A stretch of 40,283 nt of DNA from Bacillota bacterium (lineage in GTDB: Bacteria; Bacillota; DTU030). Below are positions 35,902-40,283 of the stretch, one piece after another. A program made the position numbers and the translations under genes. Numbering within the stretch: position 1 is the first letter of the stretch; every line of letters begins with the position of its first letter. The notes under the pieces were generated by a model. The model did no database searches. It was not told the DNA's origin and saw nothing but the letters and a program-made list of their open reading frames with translations. Location: contig JAAYSG010000040.1 of NCBI GenBank assembly GCA_012518435.1, forward strand, positions 1 through 40,283. The letters are read 5' to 3'.

Positions 35902-38046
35902 ATGAGCCAAGCATTACTGGAGCTTCTGGCCTTGTATGATGTGACTTCCTTATCAACTCCCAAAACCTTCGAGGATTTATTTGCCCAACTGGTGGAAAAG
36001 ACGACCCGCCTGTTTGGAGCTGTGGGTGCCGCCCTGGTGTTACCCGCGGAAAATGGGCAACAGACGGTCTTTACCTGGGGCTGGAAAAATACAAAGGGCC
36101 TGTTTAGATATCCTAAAGGTGCAGGAGAACACTGTCTCGTGCACCATTTTACTCCTAAAGAAGCGGGTTCCCTTTACATTAAATGCAAACAGGCCCTGTT
36201 ACCCGAAGAAAGGCGGCTGGCCCTTATTCTGGCCCAGACCGTTGAAAGGCTCATCCACCAAAGGAAGGTAGAGGAAGATCTGAAGAAGGCGGAGGAAGAA
36301 AAGAACCTGATCTTGGACAGTCTGGCTGAACAGTTATTTTTCATCGATGGCAAACAGCGCATAAAGTGGGCCAATCTTAGCACGGCCTCCGCCGTTGGTT
36401 TACCCCTCGGCGAACTGGTGGGCAGGCGCTGCTACCGGGTCTTGAAGGGCCACTGTGGCTCCTGCCGGGAATGTTTGGCCATCGCTGTCTTTAAAAGTGG
36501 GAAGGCCCAACAGGGGGTAGTTATATCTTCCCAGGGAAGAATTCTAGACATTCGTTCCTATCCCATGAGGCGTGCCGATGGGGCCTTTCGGGGGGTTTTA
36601 AACACCATCACCGATATTACCCAACGGGTGAAGGCCGAGGAATCCCTTCGTCTTTCCGAGGCCAAATATCGGGAAATTGTTGCCATGCTCCAGGAGGGTT
36701 TTTACGAGGCGGATTTGTCGGGGACTATTATTTTGTCCAATGATGCCGCGGAAAGGCTACTTGGTTATGAGCCCGGCCAGCTTGTGGGAAAAAATTTCCG
36801 CCATATTGTCAAAAACCCCTACACAGCATTGCGCATCTTCAATGATGTTTATGTAACTGGCCGGGCCCGGCAGGGAGTCATCTTGGAGGTCAAGCACAGT
36901 GAGGGAAAACCACGCTTTGTGGAAATATCTGTAACCCCAATTAAGGATAGCACTGGGGAGATAACAAGCTTTTGTGGTGTTGCCCGAGATGTTACCGAGC
37001 GCAAAAGACATGTGGAAAAGTTGGAACACTACAGTTGGCACGATGCCCTGACGGGTCTTTACAACCGGGCCTGGTTTGAACAACAGCTCAAGGAAATAGA
37101 TAGTGCTTGCTACCCGGTTACCCTCCTCATGGCTGATCTGGATGGCCTGCGGCTTATTAACGATATTATGGGCCATGCCCATGGCGATGAATTGCTCAAG
37201 GCCTGTGCCCGTGTTTTCAAAACATCGGTTCGGGCCACTGATCGGGTGGCCCGTATTGGTGGAGATGAGTTTGCGGCCATCTTACCCAAATGCGATGAGG
37301 ATGTTGCAGAAATTGTACTAAAAAGAATCCGCAGGACCCTTTCGGAACACAATAGCAGTAACCCCCAGTTTCTTCTCAGCCTTTCCATAGGTGCCGCCAC
37401 TAGCCATGGAGATTCTTCCCTCCGGCAGACCTTTAAGAAGGCGGATAATCGCATGCTGGGAGATAAATTGCTGCGTAGCCTCAAGCAAAAGAATCAATTA
37501 ATTGAAGGCCTGGCGGCAACCTTGGCTGAGCGGGATTACACCACTAGGCTCCATGTCGAGCGCTTGGCAGAGCTTTGCCCCAGGCTGGGGCGGCGTCTGG
37601 GTTTATCTAAGGAGGAGCAGGAGGATTTGGCCCTCCTGGCCCGGGTTCATGATCTGGGGAAGGTGGGTGTTCCCCCTGACATATTGTTTAAGCAAGGCTC
37701 CCTCACACCGGAGGAGAGGGCCATTATGGAACAACATCCGGAAAAGGGCTATCGCATTGCCAGTTCCTCGCCGAATTTGGTGCATGTCGCCCGCCTTGTC
37801 CTCTGCCATCACGAACGTTGGGATGGCGGGGGTTACCCCCTGGGCCTGCGGGGCAAGGAAATCCCCTTAGAATGTCGTATCTTGGCCCTGGCCGATGCCT
37901 ATGATGCCATGACTTCCGATCGACCCTACCGCAGGGCCATGTCCCAAAGGGAGGCCCTAAGGGTGATAAGGGAATGTGCCGGCAGCCAGTTTGACCCCCA
38001 GCTAGCGGAGGAATTTATCAAGATGATGGAGGAAAATGAGGAGTGA
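35902..38046 (+). CDS. PAS-GGDEF-HD-GYP signalling protein
   Basis: Two PAS segments, ARIGGDEFAAILP (GGDEF), VHDLGKVGVP ... HHERWDGGGYPLGLRGKEIPLECRILALADAYDAMTSDRPYR (HD-GYP). Confidence 0.93.
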   Translation: MSQALLELLALYDVTSLSTPKTFEDLFAQLVEKTTRLFGAVGAALVLPAENGQQTVFTWGWKNTKGLFRYPKGAGEHCLVHHFTPKEAGSLYIKCKQALLPEERRLALILAQTVERLIHQRKVEEDLKKAEEEKNLILDSLAEQLFFIDGKQRIKWANLSTASAVGLPLGELVGRRCYRVLKGHCGSCRECLAIAVFKSGKAQQGVVISSQGRILDIRSYPMRRADGAFRGVLNTITDITQRVKAEESLRLSEAKYREIVAMLQEGFYEADLSGTIILSNDAAERLLGYEPGQLVGKNFRHIVKNPYTALRIFNDVYVTGRARQGVILEVKHSEGKPRFVEISVTPIKDSTGEITSFCGVARDVTERKRHVEKLEHYSWHDALTGLYNRAWFEQQLKEIDSACYPVTLLMADLDGLRLINDIMGHAHGDELLKACARVFKTSVRATDRVARIGGDEFAAILPKCDEDVAEIVLKRIRRTLSEHNSSNPQFLLSLSIGAATSHGDSSLRQTFKKADNRMLGDKLLRSLKQKNQLIEGLAATLAERDYTTRLHVERLAELCPRLGRRLGLSKEEQEDLALLARVHDLGKVGVPPDILFKQGSLTPEERAIMEQHPEKGYRIASSSPNLVHVARLVLCHHERWDGGGYPLGLRGKEIPLECRILALADAYDAMTSDRPYRRAMSQREALRVIRECAGSQFDPQLAEEFIKMMEENEE

Positions 38047-38291
38047 TGCTGCCGGAAGGCGGTGAAGGGAGAGGTAGGCCCCGAGTTTTCCCAACCCCTT
38101 GTTGAAATAGAGCTCTACCAAATATACTTGCCCTAAATCAGCTGGTGGAAGGAATTGCCAGCCGGGTCATCGGCCCTGGGCCGGGCATAATTTTACCTTC
38201 CCCCTTTGTATAAGCCAATAATATAAGGACAAACTAACAGGGAATAAAATGTCCCATATTATGTGGCCAAACAGCAGAAGGGGGAGACAAG

Positions 38292-39899
38292 ATGAACAAG
38301 TTAAGACCCAATAGAATGGGCTGGGCCCTAATATTACTTTTGTGCCTAACCCTGAGTGTTAGTGGTTGTTTTAGGCGGGCACCCCAGAAAGCAGAGGCCG
38401 ATAAGGAGGCCGATGTGGTGGTCCTGGGGGGCGGTGGGGCTGGTTTAGCAGCCGCTACCGCAGCGGCCGAAAAGGGGGCCAGTGTAATTCTCATTGAAAA
38501 AGCAGCCTTTCTGGGGGGCAATACGGTCCTGGCCGGTGGGGCCTTTAATGCAGTAAATCCGGAGCTGCAGGGAAAGGAAGAACTGAAACAGGCCCTCAGG
38601 GATGAACTGGAAGAAATATTGGAGGCCGCTGAAGGGGAATTTGGCGATTTTAAGGGGACCCTGGCCACCCTTAAGGAACAGATTCAAGAATATTTTGCCT
38701 CCGGAGAGACCAAGCTCTTTGACAGTGTTGAGCTCCACATGATCCATACTTATTTGGGTGGCAAGCGAACTGATTTAGCCGGCAATGAAATTGCCAGCGA
38801 TTTTGCCCTGACCAAAACCCTCTGCACCAATGCCCCCAAGGCCAAAAAATGGCTTGAGGAACACGGGGTTGAATTTAGTGATAAAATTGATACTGTCTTG
38901 GGCGCCCTTTGGCCCAGGACCAACAGTGTTATCGGGATGGGCAATGCCTACATTAAGGCCCTCTCCGAGGCGGCTAGGGCTAAGGATGTGGAGATAATGC
39001 TGGAAACCCGGGGCAAGGAACTTATTATGGAGGAGGGCAAGGTAGTAGGTGTTAAGGCCGAGGATGCCGCTGGTAAGGAAATAACCATTAGGGCCAAGAA
39101 GGGATTAGTTATGGCCACAGGCGGGTTTGGCGCCAATCCGGAAATGCGGGCCAAGTACAATACCTATTGGGAGGATTTGCCCTTGGAAATGCCCACTACG
39201 AATTCCCCCCATATTAGCGGGGATGGAATTGTCATGGGGGAAAAGGTGGGAGCCAATTTGGTGGGGATGGGCTTCATCCAGCTGATGCCCAGTTCCCACC
39301 CGGAAACGGGCAGCCTCTTTTCCGGGGTATGGGGCAGTGCCGAAACCCAGCTCTTTGTAAATAAAGATGGCAGGCGTTTTGTCAATGAATATGCGGAGCG
39401 GGATGTTTTGTCCAAGGCAGCCCTACAACAGGAAGATGCCCTATTTTTCATCATTGTCGACCAACAGATTGTGGGTGACCGGGATATAGAGGTTATGTTG
39501 GAAAGGAAGGATATTTTCCAGGCGGACACCCTGGAGGAATTGGCGGAAATGATCGCTGTGCCCCCGGAAAACCTAGTGGCCGAGGTGGAAAAATACAATG
39601 GCTATGTCGACAACCAACATGACCCGGACTTTGGCAAGGAAAACTTTGGCAATAGAATAGAGGAACCCCCCTTTGTGGCCACACCCCGCTCTCCGGCGGT
39701 TCACCATACCATGGGTGGGCTCCAAATTGATACAGAGGCCCGGGTTTTGGCCAAGGATGGCAAACCCATCCCCGGCCTTTATGCCGCTGGGGAAGTCACC
39801 GGAGGCATCCACGCCGGTAACCGCCTGGGGGGCAATGCCCAGGCCGATATCTTTGTCTTTGGCAGAACCGCCGGTGAAAATGCGGCTGAGGGTAAGTAA
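38292..39899 (+). CDS. Flavocytochrome c/fumarate reductase-type FAD-dependent oxidoreductase lipoprotein
   Basis: Lipobox LSVSGC; ADVVVLGGGGAGLAAATAAAEKGASVILIEK; MGGLQIDTEARVL...GLYAAGEVTGGIHAGNRLGGNAQADIFVFGRTAG. Confidence 0.92.
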   Translation: MNKLRPNRMGWALILLLCLTLSVSGCFRRAPQKAEADKEADVVVLGGGGAGLAAATAAAEKGASVILIEKAAFLGGNTVLAGGAFNAVNPELQGKEELKQALRDELEEILEAAEGEFGDFKGTLATLKEQIQEYFASGETKLFDSVELHMIHTYLGGKRTDLAGNEIASDFALTKTLCTNAPKAKKWLEEHGVEFSDKIDTVLGALWPRTNSVIGMGNAYIKALSEAARAKDVEIMLETRGKELIMEEGKVVGVKAEDAAGKEITIRAKKGLVMATGGFGANPEMRAKYNTYWEDLPLEMPTTNSPHISGDGIVMGEKVGANLVGMGFIQLMPSSHPETGSLFSGVWGSAETQLFVNKDGRRFVNEYAERDVLSKAALQQEDALFFIIVDQQIVGDRDIEVMLERKDIFQADTLEELAEMIAVPPENLVAEVEKYNGYVDNQHDPDFGKENFGNRIEEPPFVATPRSPAVHHTMGGLQIDTEARVLAKDGKPIPGLYAAGEVTGGIHAGNRLGGNAQADIFVFGRTAGENAAEGK

Positions 39900-39970
39900 A
39901 GGAAAACAAATCCCTCCCCTTAGGGGCGGTGAGTTAAGAAAACATTTAATGCGATTGTCGGCATGGCACA

Positions 39971-40283
39971 TCAGGCTATGCCGACTTTCGCTATTTCATG
40001 GTTTATTTGGGCTTGCTCAATGGCCTTTCCAAAGTCAAACGCACCGATAAAGTTATAGACGATTTCGATTTCCTGTACCTTGTCGGAAGCCCTGCGCCCT
40101 TTCTTGCCGGAAGTTTTCGATACAAGGATTTTGTCAATAAACTCCCGCAGTATGGTTGCGTCAAGCTCGGTCAGGCCGGTATACTTCTTCGCCGTAGTAA
40201 CAAAGTTCTTAACATTGGATTTGCTCTTTTCTTGCTGCTTGACTTCCTCTCGCAGTATTTTTGACGTAGCCTTTAGGTTATCC
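39971..40283 (-). CDS. C-terminus of large serine recombinase (DUF4368-type), truncated by window end
   Basis: Reverse strand: DNLKATSKILREEVKQQEKSKSNVKNFVTTAKKYTGLTELDATILREFIDKILVSKTSGKKGRRASDKVQEIEIVYNFIGAFDFGKAIEQAQINHEIAKVGIA*, the characteristic C-terminal module of Tn4451/Tn5397-like recombinases; the + ORF 39998..40264 is antisense. Confidence 0.85.
   Translation of the reverse strand, partial: DNLKATSKILREEVKQQEKSKSNVKNFVTTAKKYTGLTELDATILREFIDKILVSKTSGKKGRRASDKVQEIEIVYNFIGAFDFGKAIEQAQINHEIAKVGIA

Noticed and set aside
1-40283. CRISPR arrays or rRNA operons
   Set aside because: No regularly spaced repeats and no rRNA-like sequence seen on reading.

Overview
About 40 kb of what looks like an anaerobic Bacillota (Clostridia-type) genome; taxonomy is inferred from gene content only. 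Core content: (i) a tungsten/molybdenum cofactor module made of aldehyde:ferredoxin oxidoreductase plus a MoaD-like protein (1.8-4.0 kb), two tandem moeA genes (the second fused to a periplasmic-binding-like domain), moaA, moaC, mogA/moaB and tupABC (26.5-34.6 kb); (ii) a tRNA-Sec (anticodon TCA, minus strand, ~20.3-20.4 kb) and, 5.5 kb away, an in-frame TGA in a TlpA/thioredoxin-like lipoprotein (SPG-U-GAC) followed by a bSECIS-like hairpin, i.e. a probable selenoprotein that ORF callers split in two; it follows a membrane 4Fe-4S protein and a 46-aa CXXC peptide; (iii) a c-di-AMP (ydaO/yuaA) riboswitch with terminator upstream of a glycine-betaine-type ABC operon; (iv) a FIST protein next to a PAS-GGDEF-HD-GYP protein; (v) a YtrA-type GntR/ABC operon headed by a perfect 38-bp palindrome; (vi) a DUF2089/SHOCT-like pair whose apparent ATG lies inside a consensus -10 box. 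The edges are accessory: on the left an HTH + SNF2/PLD-type helicase (truncated by the window) and an ISLre2-like transposase remnant; on the right the C-terminus of a large serine recombinase (DUF4368-type), suggesting an integrated element starting near 39.9 kb. No CRISPR array or rRNA was seen. All family assignments are by reading the protein sequence; no database search was run.
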